Below, one piece after another: positions 40,829 through 49,252 of a stretch of DNA of 64,000 bases. The notes below the pieces were generated by a model. It had not been told where the DNA came from. It saw only the letters and a list, made by a program, of their open reading frames with translations, and ran no database searches. Source of the stretch: Flavitalea sp966112615. GTDB lineage: Bacteria; Bacteroidota; Bacteroidia; Chitinophagales; Chitinophagaceae. Made by a program: the position numbers and the translations under genes. The stretch is from positions 32,511-96,510 of the forward strand of contig CBHWDO010000015.1 of NCBI GenBank assembly GCA_966112615.1. Reading direction: 5' to 3'. The stretch's first letter is position 1. Each line of letters starts with the position of its first letter.

Positions 40829-42277
40829 ATGCATAGGATTTTTCTATTGTTGTTATTATTCTTTGCTGATCCTGCATTTGCGCAAATAAAAGTGCATCCA
40901 AATCAGCGATCACTAACTGATAAGGATGGAAACCATTTCTTTTGGTTGGGTGATACAGACTGGGAATTGTTTCATCGGCTCAACAGGGAAGAAGCAGTAG
41001 AATTCTTATCTACAAGAAGCCGGCAGGGCTTCAATGTGCTGCAAGCTGTGGCGCTTGCAGAATTCAATGGAATTCGTCAGCCTAATCGTTATGGTGATCT
41101 GCCTCTCGTCAATGAAGATCCGTCGATGCTGGCTGTTACTGAAGGAAATGATCCAAATGATTCTCTTCAGTATGATTACTGGGATCATGTTGACTTTATC
41201 ATTCAAAAAGCGGCGGAGATGAACATGTACATCGGACTGCTTCCAACCTGGGGTGATAAAGTGACGCTGATGTGGGGAGAAGGTCCGGTAATATTCAACG
41301 AAAAGAATGCGGAACAATATGCAGAGTTATTGGCAAAGAGATATAAAGATCAATGGAATGTTATCTGGATCCTTGGAGGTGATCGACCGGCAGTGTATGA
41401 GAAAAACGGAGTCAAACATGATGATCGGAATACCTGGCGCGCTATGGCAAGAGGTATCAGGAATGTAATGGGAAACGATGTATTCATAACGTATCATACA
41501 TCAGGTGGTGAATTCCGAACTTCGGATTTTCTGCAGGAAGAGAATTGGTTGAGCATGCACAGTTTTCAATCCGGTCATGGGTCCCGTGAAACCGACGCCT
41601 GGCGTTGGGTTGAAGAAGACCTTAAACTAAATCCTTTACGACCTACCATGGATATGGAGCCTTGTTATGAAGATCATCCTGTGAATCCCTGGGATGGTAA
41701 ATGGACACGGGCCAGTCGCGGTTATTTTGATGCTTATGATGTGAGAGCAAGAATATACCGGGGTGTCTTCGCAGGTGGATGTGGTGTTACATATGGTCAT
41801 CACCAGATCTGGCAATTCCTTGATACATCTTTGTATCCTGCAATCAATATTGGAGATACAATTATCGGGTGGCGAAAAGCAATGGTATCGGCTGGTGCTT
41901 TTCAAATGCAGCATCTTAAGAACCTGGTGCTTTCAAGGCCGTATTTCACAAGAATTTCTGACCAGTCGATCATCAGATCAGGAAAAGGAAATGACTATCG
42001 TGATTTGTTGTATGCTACCCGTGATAGTGCAGGGTCATACGCTATGATTTACCTTCCTCAAAACAAACCTGTAACAATAGATCTCTCGAAGCTTAGCGGT
42101 TCATCAAAAAATATTTCCTGGTTTGATCCTCGAATGGGTAAAACAGTTGGCCTGAAAAGAATTAAAGCAAAGGGTATACGTACATTTACGCCGCCTGAGG
42201 AGGGAAAGGATTGGGTGCTTATAATTGATGATGCTTCCATGAATTATCCTTTAGCAGGTGTTCCTATCAAGTATTAA
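40829..42277 (+). CDS. DUF4038 glycoside hydrolase (apiosidase-like, GH140-type)
   Basis: 482 aa. Signal peptide MHRIFLLLLLFFADPAFAQ. The DUF4038 (beta/alpha)8 domain follows: FFWLGDTDWELFHRLNREEAVEFL near its start, IGLLPTWGDKVTLMWGEG, and the acidic segment TMDMEPCYEDHPVNPWDG that holds a likely catalytic Glu. The C-terminal ~90 residues (AGSYAMIYLPQNKPVTIDLSKL onward) resemble the putative collagen-binding-like beta domain paired with DUF4038. Known relatives cleave apiose side chains of plant pectin RG-II, but the exact linkage here is not known. The chosen ATG gives a clean signal peptide. rmuC follows three bases after the stop. Confidence 0.88.
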   Translation: MHRIFLLLLLFFADPAFAQIKVHPNQRSLTDKDGNHFFWLGDTDWELFHRLNREEAVEFLSTRSRQGFNVLQAVALAEFNGIRQPNRYGDLPLVNEDPSMLAVTEGNDPNDSLQYDYWDHVDFIIQKAAEMNMYIGLLPTWGDKVTLMWGEGPVIFNEKNAEQYAELLAKRYKDQWNVIWILGGDRPAVYEKNGVKHDDRNTWRAMARGIRNVMGNDVFITYHTSGGEFRTSDFLQEENWLSMHSFQSGHGSRETDAWRWVEEDLKLNPLRPTMDMEPCYEDHPVNPWDGKWTRASRGYFDAYDVRARIYRGVFAGGCGVTYGHHQIWQFLDTSLYPAINIGDTIIGWRKAMVSAGAFQMQHLKNLVLSRPYFTRISDQSIIRSGKGNDYRDLLYATRDSAGSYAMIYLPQNKPVTIDLSKLSGSSKNISWFDPRMGKTVGLKRIKAKGIRTFTPPEEGKDWVLIIDDASMNYPLAGVPIKY

Positions 42278-42280
42278 TCT

Positions 42281-43558
42281 ATGATTGTATCCGTCATTAT
42301 TATTGCGCTTCTTGTTTTGATTGTTGTGTTATTGATTGCATTTCGTCCTGCAAAGAATGATTCTTCCTTGCAAAGAATGATAGAAATGCATGCAATCCTT
42401 TCAAATATTGAAAAGAATATCCGTGAAGATTTTCGCCATAACAGGGAAGAGATCAATTCAATTGCCAAAGAAAACCGTGCAGAATTAAATGAAACCCTTC
42501 GCGATTTTCAGCAGGCTCAAGCGAAGGCCATGCAGGGATTCGAAAAGACTTTTGACAACAATGTGCAATCATTTAATGAACTGCAAAGGCAAAAATTCCG
42601 AACACTTGAAGATCGGCAAAATGAATTGGTAAAAAATACTGAAGCCAGGCTTGACCAGATCAGGTCAACAGTAGAGGAGAAGCTGGAGAAAACTTTGAGT
42701 GACCGCCTTGGACAAAGCTTTGATACAGTTGGAAAGCAGCTGATTGAAGTGCAGAAAGGTTTGGGTGAAATGCAGACACTTGCACAGGATGTAGGCGGGC
42801 TTAAACGTGTATTGAGTAATGTAAAAATGCGTGGTGGTATTGGTGAAGTGCAATTGTCGATGTTGCTTGAACAAATTCTTGCACCGGATCAATATGAATC
42901 AAATGTTCGCACAAAGCAGGGTAGTGTCGATCATGTTGAATTCGCTATCAAACTTCCGGGCCGTGATGAAAACAATATGCAGGTATGGCTTCCGGTTGAT
43001 GCAAAATTTCCTAAAGATGTTTACGAGCAGTTGCAGAATGCTTATGATACTGCAGATCCAGCACAGGTAGAAATTGCCCAGCGAATGTTGGAACTGACTA
43101 TAAAAAAAATGGCTAAGGATATCAATGAAAAATATATCGATCCTCCACATACAACTGATTTCGCTATCCTATTTCTTCCCTTTGAAGGCATCTATGCTGA
43201 AGTAGTCAGGAAAGCAAGTTTGCTGGAAGATCTTCAGAAGAATTGCAAGGTAATTGTTACGGGTCCTGCAACCCTTGCCGCTATATTGAATAGTTTGCAA
43301 ATGGGCTTCCGGACCTTGGCCATTCAGAAAAGAAGCAGCGAGGTTTGGAAAGTACTTGCAGCTGTGAAAAGAGAATTTGAAAACTTTGGGGGATTGATGC
43401 AAAAGGCACAACGAAACATTCAAACGGGGCTAGATCAGCTTGACGATGTAATGGGAAAAAGAACCAAAGCTATCCAGCGCAAATTAAAAGATGTGGAATC
43501 TATTGAAGATTCAGAAGCTAAACTTATTTTACCTATTGAGCAGGAAGATGAAGATTAA
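42281..43558 (+). CDS. rmuC: DNA recombination protein RmuC
   Basis: 425 aa. An N-terminal helix (VSVIIIALLVLIVVLLIAF, residues ~3-21) anchors it to the inner membrane. A long coiled coil comes next (~35-160, rich in Glu/Gln/Arg), then the nuclease-like RmuC domain (~165-370) with GGLKRVLSNVKMRGGIGE, LPVDAKFPKDVYE and FAILFLPFEGIYAEVV. RmuC proteins limit inversions at short inverted repeats in E. coli, and this genome segment has many such repeats. It starts three bases after the hydrolase stop and overlaps the response-regulator gene by four bases tail to tail. Confidence 0.93.
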   Translation: MIVSVIIIALLVLIVVLLIAFRPAKNDSSLQRMIEMHAILSNIEKNIREDFRHNREEINSIAKENRAELNETLRDFQQAQAKAMQGFEKTFDNNVQSFNELQRQKFRTLEDRQNELVKNTEARLDQIRSTVEEKLEKTLSDRLGQSFDTVGKQLIEVQKGLGEMQTLAQDVGGLKRVLSNVKMRGGIGEVQLSMLLEQILAPDQYESNVRTKQGSVDHVEFAIKLPGRDENNMQVWLPVDAKFPKDVYEQLQNAYDTADPAQVEIAQRMLELTIKKMAKDINEKYIDPPHTTDFAILFLPFEGIYAEVVRKASLLEDLQKNCKVIVTGPATLAAILNSLQMGFRTLAIQKRSSEVWKVLAAVKREFENFGGLMQKAQRNIQTGLDQLDDVMGKRTKAIQRKLKDVESIEDSEAKLILPIEQEDED

Positions 43559-43971
43559 TTCCTGTTGCTGAATATTTGATCCTCAAGAATGGAAACTAGT
43601 TTATTGATATAAGGACCATATTCAATAAATGTATCAGGCTTTGCAAGAAATGCATCAGCCCCTGATTTTAGACATTTTTCTTTTACAGTATTGATAGATG
43701 ATGTAGAAGTAATAATGACGGGAATCTTTGAAAGCTCCGGATTGTTTTTGATATAAGAAATGATATCATAACCATTCTTTCCAGGCATATTAAGATCAGA
43801 AAGAATAAGGTCAGGCAGAATGGTAGGATTCATTTGAAACCATTCAATCATTTCATCACCATTGGATGGCTGTGCAAGGATATCAAACTGCCCGGATGCA
43901 TCAAAACTTTCTTTCATAAAGAATTGTTCATCTTCATCATTCTCAACAATCAGTATCGTGTATTTTCTCAT
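43555..43971 (-). CDS. Single-domain response regulator (CheY-like)
   Basis: 138 aa, one receiver domain without output domain. The acidic pocket is E10/D12, the phosphoacceptor is D59 in LILSDLNMPGKNG, the switch Thr/Ser is in VIITSTSS, and the Lys is in FLAKP. Residue 11 is Asn in IVENDEDE rather than the usual Asp pair. It begins two bases after the PAS kinase stop, so it is very likely the cognate partner. Output would be through protein contact. Confidence 0.92.
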   Translation of the reverse strand: MRKYTILIVENDEDEQFFMKESFDASGQFDILAQPSNGDEMIEWFQMNPTILPDLILSDLNMPGKNGYDIISYIKNNPELSKIPVIITSTSSINTVKEKCLKSGADAFLAKPDTFIEYGPYINKLVSILEDQIFSNRN

Positions 43972-43973
43972 GA

Positions 43974-45869
43974 TCAGTTTTGTCCTCCACTCATTTCTTC
44001 GTGTAATGTAAAATGAAATGTTGTTCCTTCTCCGGGACTAGATTCCGGCCAGATCCTTCCTCTATGCCTGTCAACAATTTTCTTACATATTGCCAGACCA
44101 ATTCCTGTTCCAGGATATTCTTTTTTGGTATTTAGTCTTCTGAAGATTTCAAAAATCTTTTCTGTATCTGACTGATCGATGCCAATTCCATTATCAGCGA
44201 TAGAGAATCTTGGATGACCATTTTCCATTACGCAGCTTATTCTGATAACAGGTGACGTTTCATTTGTGAACTTCAATGCATTGCTTAATAGATTTTGAAT
44301 TACCTGAGCAAGTTGAACCGGATCGCCTTTGACATGTTCAACAGAACTATCAACATAGATGGCTGCATTGGCTGATTCGATCGAAGCTTTCATATTTGCA
44401 ATCACTTCCTGTATCAGGTCTTTGACATTGATGATATCTTCAGCAATGGAATCTCTAGTAAGCTGTGTATAGTTAAGCAGGTTTACGATCAGTTCCTTCA
44501 TCCTGTTAGATGCATGAATCGATTTATCTAGAAATAATTCCAGGCTGTCATATTCCTGCTGATCAAGTTTGATCTTCATTAATGAAAGGAAGCTCTTGAT
44601 GGTTCTGATCGGTTCCTGCAAATCATGCGATACAATGGAAATAAATTGTTCCATTTCCCTGTTCGCCGACTTTAGCTCCTCGTTTGTATGCCGCAGCTGG
44701 GCTGCCAGTCTTCTGTAACGATCATTACTGACACGAAGTGCCCGCTCTGATTCTTTTCTTTCTGTAAGATCACGTGTAACTTTTGAATAACCGATCAGTG
44801 TATTGTTTTTGTTGTACACTGCAGTGATCACAATGCTTGCCCAGAACCTGCTTCCGTTCTTGCGCAAACGCCATCCTTCCTCTTCATATTTACCTGTACT
44901 TTGAGCAATTCTTAATTCATTGGATGGCTTATCCTTGATGATATCTTCTTCAGGATAAAAGATAGAAAAATATTTTCCGATGATCTCATTGGATTCATAA
45001 CCGCTGATATTTTTAGCTCCTTCATTCCAACTGATCACTCTTCCTTTTTCGTCGAGCATGAAAATGCCATAGTCTGTAACCTGCTCAACCAGTGACCTGT
45101 AGCGTTCTTCACTTTGCCTGAGCGATTCTTCATTGTATTTTTTTTCAGTCAGATCACGGGTAACTTTTGAAAAACCGATCAGCTTATTTTGTTCATTGAA
45201 TAAAGCCGTGATCACAATATTTGCCCAGAACAAAGAACCATTTTTTTTAACACGCCATCCTTCTTCTTCATATTTCCCCAGCTTTTCGGCTATGATAAGT
45301 TCTCTTTCTGGCTTCTTTGTTTCAAGATCTTCTGCAGTATAGAAAATGGAAAAATGTTTACCAATGATCTCATTGGCTGAATATCCTTTTGTTTTCTGTG
45401 CTCCATCATTCCATGTGCTGATATATCCTTTCGGATCCAGCATGAAAATGGCATAATCCTTAACACCCTGAACCATCAGCCTGTAGCGCTCTTCTGCAGC
45501 TCTTCTTTCCACTTCACGGTTCTTTTGATCCGTGAGATCTTCCAGAAGGCAGGTAAATCCCGACCCATCCACATTATGGCTATACCTTACGACCGCCCAG
45601 TATTTATCTCCTGATTTCCTGGTTTGCCAGGTCTCCGACTTGAAATAACCTGTCTTTTTAGCCTGCTGAAGTTCATAGCTGAACTGGATCAGTTCATCTT
45701 CATCCCTGGTAAATAATTTGTGAATGGATTCATTAATGATCTCCGAAGCCTTGTACCCAGTGATTTCCGCTGCTTTCTGATTGATATAGGTTATAATATG
45801 GTCATTGTCGAGCAGGATCACTCCCTCCGGCATGCTTTCAAGCAGGGTTGTACAGTTATTGGATAACAT
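43974..45869 (-). CDS. PAS-domain sensor histidine kinase with tandem duplicated PAS
   Basis: 631 aa, no membrane helix, so cytoplasmic. PAS1 covers ~8-115. PAS2 (~127-245) and PAS3 (~257-373) are near copies: YAIFMLDPKGYISTWNDGA vs YGIFMLDEKGRVISWNEGA, and IGFSKVTRDLTEKK vs IGYSKVTRDLTERK. A short coiled coil leads to HisKA with H415 in FISIVSHDLQEP. The ATPase domain has NLLSNALKFTN, FSIADNGIGID and GTGIGLAICKKIV. This resembles the light/redox-type PAS-HisKA kinases common in soil Bacteroidota; the signal is unknown. Paired with the response regulator just downstream. Confidence 0.93.
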   Translation of the reverse strand: MLSNNCTTLLESMPEGVILLDNDHIITYINQKAAEITGYKASEIINESIHKLFTRDEDELIQFSYELQQAKKTGYFKSETWQTRKSGDKYWAVVRYSHNVDGSGFTCLLEDLTDQKNREVERRAAEERYRLMVQGVKDYAIFMLDPKGYISTWNDGAQKTKGYSANEIIGKHFSIFYTAEDLETKKPERELIIAEKLGKYEEEGWRVKKNGSLFWANIVITALFNEQNKLIGFSKVTRDLTEKKYNEESLRQSEERYRSLVEQVTDYGIFMLDEKGRVISWNEGAKNISGYESNEIIGKYFSIFYPEEDIIKDKPSNELRIAQSTGKYEEEGWRLRKNGSRFWASIVITAVYNKNNTLIGYSKVTRDLTERKESERALRVSNDRYRRLAAQLRHTNEELKSANREMEQFISIVSHDLQEPIRTIKSFLSLMKIKLDQQEYDSLELFLDKSIHASNRMKELIVNLLNYTQLTRDSIAEDIINVKDLIQEVIANMKASIESANAAIYVDSSVEHVKGDPVQLAQVIQNLLSNALKFTNETSPVIRISCVMENGHPRFSIADNGIGIDQSDTEKIFEIFRRLNTKKEYPGTGIGLAICKKIVDRHRGRIWPESSPGEGTTFHFTLHEEMSGGQN

Positions 45870-45983
45870 GGTTCGATTGGTGCCTTAAAATTATGGACGA
45901 GCCTTTTAGGTTGTTTAAAAATCTGAATAAAATCAGATTAAAAAATTAAACAACTGTAAAAATTATGCCACCAATCCTATGAT

Positions 45984-48185
45984 TTAACCGTTTCCAACCC
46001 TTTGCATTTCTTCCGACGGCTTATTATTTCTTTTTACCGGTGATTTTGCAGGTTTTCCGAATTTATAATTGAAGGATATAGTAACAACTTTAGTATCGCG
46101 CTCCAGCTTAAAATACTCCGTTGCCTGTTTGAAAACAGTATTTCCTTTCATCCATTGTGTATAAAAAATATCCCTTACTGATAGCTTAACCGATCCTTTA
46201 TTCTTCCATAAAGATTTTGCTACTCCGGCTCCTAATTGTCCCGATGGATCAGTGATCTCCTGCAACTCCTGTTCATAACCTAAATAATATCCCGAGATCT
46301 CTCCAGACCATCCCTTACCAAACCTGAACTGGTTATTCAGATTTAGGGTGAGCGTATTCAGTGATACTTTTCTTTCATCCCATACAAAGCCTTCAATACG
46401 TTTATTATTCAGGCCAGCCTGTGCATTCAATGACCACCAGGATGCGGGCTGTAATTGAGTGCTTACTGAAATTCCCAGGTTGATCATTCTGCCAAGATTT
46501 CCTTCTGAATAAATGATCAGTCCAGTTGCCGGATCAGAATAAAATATCTGTGAGAAATAATTCGTGGTATAACCATAACTCAGTGTGGTCATGATCTTTT
46601 CTTTCCAGGAATGACTAAGTTCAATATTCCATGTGTATTGTGGAATGATGTAAGGATTTCCACTCTGGTAAGTATATTTATTAATGATGAATACAAAAGG
46701 ATTCAGCTTCTGAAATGCAGGCCTGTCGAGCCTTCTGCCTGCACTCAACGACAAGCTGTTATTGGAATCCAGTTGATAATTCACCATCGTTGTCGGAAAG
46801 AATCCATTGTAATGATTGGTGAATGATGAATCCTTTCTGAATGGATTATCCTGTTGTGAAGCATCATATTTTGTTGCCTCATATCTGAGACCGGCCTGGA
46901 CATCAAATCTCTCAAATTTCTTTTGTGCATTCACATATAATGCACCGATCTGTTCATTGTATAAGAAATGATTTGATCTGTTCCAGTCAATTTTCCAGTC
47001 GTTGTTTTCAAGTATGCTGTAAGTAGCCCTGTTATCAGTTTTGATAGAAGAGATTTTTCCTCCTGCTTCCAGTTTGAATCCTGGTGCAAGATTCATGGAA
47101 TGATCAGCTTTCGCAGAAAATATTTTGAGGTCTGAAGGAAGCACACCACTGATCAGTTCAGAATAATTATCAGCAAAATTATTGAAGTCCTGTTGACCCT
47201 GGATTTTATAATCGAGGTAATCAACATCAATGGATAATTCATGATCTTTATTGAAGGAATGCCGCAGGTTAATATTGCCACCTAAATTTTTAAACCTGTT
47301 ACTATTGTTAGATGCGGTGAAAATGGTAGAATCAGGATTTTTTTCTGCATCCATCCAATATGAATCTCCGACCGACCAGCCTTTCACACGGTTTTTTTGC
47401 CCGGAAATAGTAACACCAACCGTCGTGTTTTTATTCAATGCTACATCAAATCCTGTTTTAAAATTTCCGGATGAAATGTGTCTTTGAAATAGTACAGTTT
47501 GTTCCAGAATTCCCGTAACTGTTTTCTCATCAGCTTCAAGATAATTTCTAATGGCATAGGATTCTGTGAAAACAGTTAGATTGTTATAGTTGGTATTCAA
47601 AAAGAAATTCCATTTTCCACTGCGGTAATTTAGCAATAGGTTGTTATTGTTTTTTGGATAAAATCCCTGCCCATACGAACTGGTGATCGATCCATTGAAT
47701 CCCCTTGTTTTAGTTCTTTTTGTTTTGATATTGATCAATCCGGTGCTGCCTGCTGCATCATATTTTGCGCCCGGGGTAGTCATGATCTCGATCTGGTCTA
47801 CCTGTGCTGCATTCATTCCAGACAGCAGGGATGCAATTTCGGATGGAGGCAGGTAGGTTTGTTTGCCGTCGATCATGATCATGGCGTTCGGCCTGCCTTT
47901 GATGCTGACATTCCCGTCTTTGTCGACAGAAAGTCCGGGAGTTTTCTCCAGTACTTCCAAAACAGTTGCGCCGGTATTGGTAACGCTTGCATCCACATTG
48001 ACAACTGTTTTACCGGCTTTCAATTCAATAGGCGGTTTTCTTGAAGTGAAGGTAAGGGTGTCCAGGACTTTATTGAATGGAGTGGTATCAGGTGCATTGC
48101 CTGTCTGGGCATTGCCCGCATATGCCGCTGAAACCAGTAAAGCCAGTGCAAACGTTTTCAAAAGCAGTGTTTTTTCAAATGTCAT
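45984..48185 (-). CDS. TonB-dependent-receptor-like outer-membrane beta-barrel protein
   Basis: About 733 aa. Signal peptide MTFEKTLLLKTFALALLVSAAYAGNAQ. Instead of the common carboxypeptidase-like repeat, a short linker leads directly into a plug domain (ELKAGKTVVNVDASVTNTGATVLEVLEKTPG, SIKGRPNAMIMIDGKQTYL, GSTGLINIKTKR). The rest is a barrel of the OMP_b-brl_3 type, with many aromatic-alternating strands and GRRLDRPAFQKLNPFVF, a motif seen in that family. An in-frame ATG 18 bases upstream (48203) is possible; 48185 was chosen because the earlier ATG would lie within a few bases of a candidate -7 box (TAACTTTC, 48211-48218, minus strand). Substrate unknown. Confidence 0.88.
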   Translation of the reverse strand: MTFEKTLLLKTFALALLVSAAYAGNAQTGNAPDTTPFNKVLDTLTFTSRKPPIELKAGKTVVNVDASVTNTGATVLEVLEKTPGLSVDKDGNVSIKGRPNAMIMIDGKQTYLPPSEIASLLSGMNAAQVDQIEIMTTPGAKYDAAGSTGLINIKTKRTKTRGFNGSITSSYGQGFYPKNNNNLLLNYRSGKWNFFLNTNYNNLTVFTESYAIRNYLEADEKTVTGILEQTVLFQRHISSGNFKTGFDVALNKNTTVGVTISGQKNRVKGWSVGDSYWMDAEKNPDSTIFTASNNSNRFKNLGGNINLRHSFNKDHELSIDVDYLDYKIQGQQDFNNFADNYSELISGVLPSDLKIFSAKADHSMNLAPGFKLEAGGKISSIKTDNRATYSILENNDWKIDWNRSNHFLYNEQIGALYVNAQKKFERFDVQAGLRYEATKYDASQQDNPFRKDSSFTNHYNGFFPTTMVNYQLDSNNSLSLSAGRRLDRPAFQKLNPFVFIINKYTYQSGNPYIIPQYTWNIELSHSWKEKIMTTLSYGYTTNYFSQIFYSDPATGLIIYSEGNLGRMINLGISVSTQLQPASWWSLNAQAGLNNKRIEGFVWDERKVSLNTLTLNLNNQFRFGKGWSGEISGYYLGYEQELQEITDPSGQLGAGVAKSLWKNKGSVKLSVRDIFYTQWMKGNTVFKQATEYFKLERDTKVVTISFNYKFGKPAKSPVKRNNKPSEEMQRVGNG

Positions 48186-48244
48186 TATTTGACATAATAC
48201 CATTGAAAAAGAAAGTTACCAACGGTCATTTTTAGATAAGAACA

Positions 48245-48625
48245 CTACATGTAGAAAGCCTGGAGCGCTCCAAAATATTCGTGGATCCAGCCTTCGGTCA
48301 TTTCTTCGTATACCTCATCAGGAATGTTGGTGTGCCTGAGTTCAATGGAGGTTCCTGTTGCTCCTTTGGGATGAAGTTTGATGGTTACGATCGATGGCTC
48401 TTCCTGTTCACCGAAATACCATTCCTGGCGGATCATTTTACCCTCAATGAATTCCAGGTTTTTGCCGGCAATACTATCATCAAAGAGAGAGAATTCTGAT
48501 CCCGGCTCAGTACTCATCACTGCTTCGCCCCCGCTCCAGACCCTGATGGTATTGGGGTTGGTCAGTGCCGCATAAATAACATCCGGTTCCTCATTAATCT
48601 CGAAATACTTCTTGAAATCTTTCAT
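48245..48625 (-). CDS. AHSA1/START-like (SRPBCC) domain protein
   Basis: 126 aa, single helix-grip domain. KKYFEINEEPDVIYAALTNPNTIRVWSGGEAVM at the start, EGKMIRQEWYFGEQEEPSIVTIKL in the middle and TEGWIHEYFGALQAFYM at the end fit the activator-of-Hsp90-ATPase homolog family (AHSA1-type). No membrane segment; a soluble ligand-binding or chaperone-like role is inferred. The ATG at 48625 was preferred to a GTG nine codons upstream. It lies just upstream of the barrel gene in the same direction, with a 59-base gap. Confidence 0.82.
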   Translation of the reverse strand: MKDFKKYFEINEEPDVIYAALTNPNTIRVWSGGEAVMSTEPGSEFSLFDDSIAGKNLEFIEGKMIRQEWYFGEQEEPSIVTIKLHPKGATGTSIELRHTNIPDEVYEEMTEGWIHEYFGALQAFYM

Positions 48626-48802
48626 ATTGGTCCAAATTTCAAGGTTACTCACATTATAAAAAAATTTAAAAGACTATTGCAATGTTGAAAGAAAGGGTTT
48701 AAGTTTATGCTGCTCTATTAAACAGGTACGCACCCTTTTAAACCTTCGTGATTTATATCCCAACGAAAAAACCTGGTCGATCCTCCTGCTAAATTGTCAA
48801 TT

Positions 48803-49228
48803 ATGGGCTATCAAAACAAGATTTCCGTTGCAGGAACCTTGTTATTCCTGCTTTTTATGGTAAGCAATGAGCAAGCCAATGGACAGGTGAGCTGGAAATT
48901 GAAGAAAAGTGAGAATGGGGTTTCCTGCTTTACTGCCCTCACTACCTGCAATAATTCACAGGTGGTTTTACTGCGATTTACCAATAGCAACGATTATCCC
49001 GTAAAAGTTCAATGGAATGAATTCTTTTCTACTGTGCAGGAGCCTGAGTTCAAAGGCAATTTCAGAGGAAAGAAAACATTAATGATTGCGCCAGGAACCA
49101 GTGGCGCCGAGTCTTGTGGCGATGTTTCCAAAAAGAATTTCTTTTTGAGTGTCAATGAAGTGATCCCAACCTATGCAGCTGATGTCAGGGACGTTGATAT
49201 CAGGGAATTTTCTGTATCCCGACAATAG
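48803..49228 (+). CDS. Small secreted protein of unknown function
   Basis: 141 aa. A signal peptide (GTLLFLLFMVSNEQANGQ) leads to a mature domain of about 110 residues with a likely immunoglobulin-like beta pattern (VVLLRFTNSNDYPVKVQWNEFF) and three cysteines (two in CFTALTTC, one in AESCGDV) that could form a disulfide. No family recognised. It precedes the large T9SS cargo gene in the same direction, with a 24-base gap, so cotranscription is likely. The ATG was chosen over a TTG three codons earlier. Confidence 0.78.
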   Translation: MGYQNKISVAGTLLFLLFMVSNEQANGQVSWKLKKSENGVSCFTALTTCNNSQVVLLRFTNSNDYPVKVQWNEFFSTVQEPEFKGNFRGKKTLMIAPGTSGAESCGDVSKKNFFLSVNEVIPTYAADVRDVDIREFSVSRQ

Positions 49229-49252
49229 GATCATTAACCATTAACCATCTAT

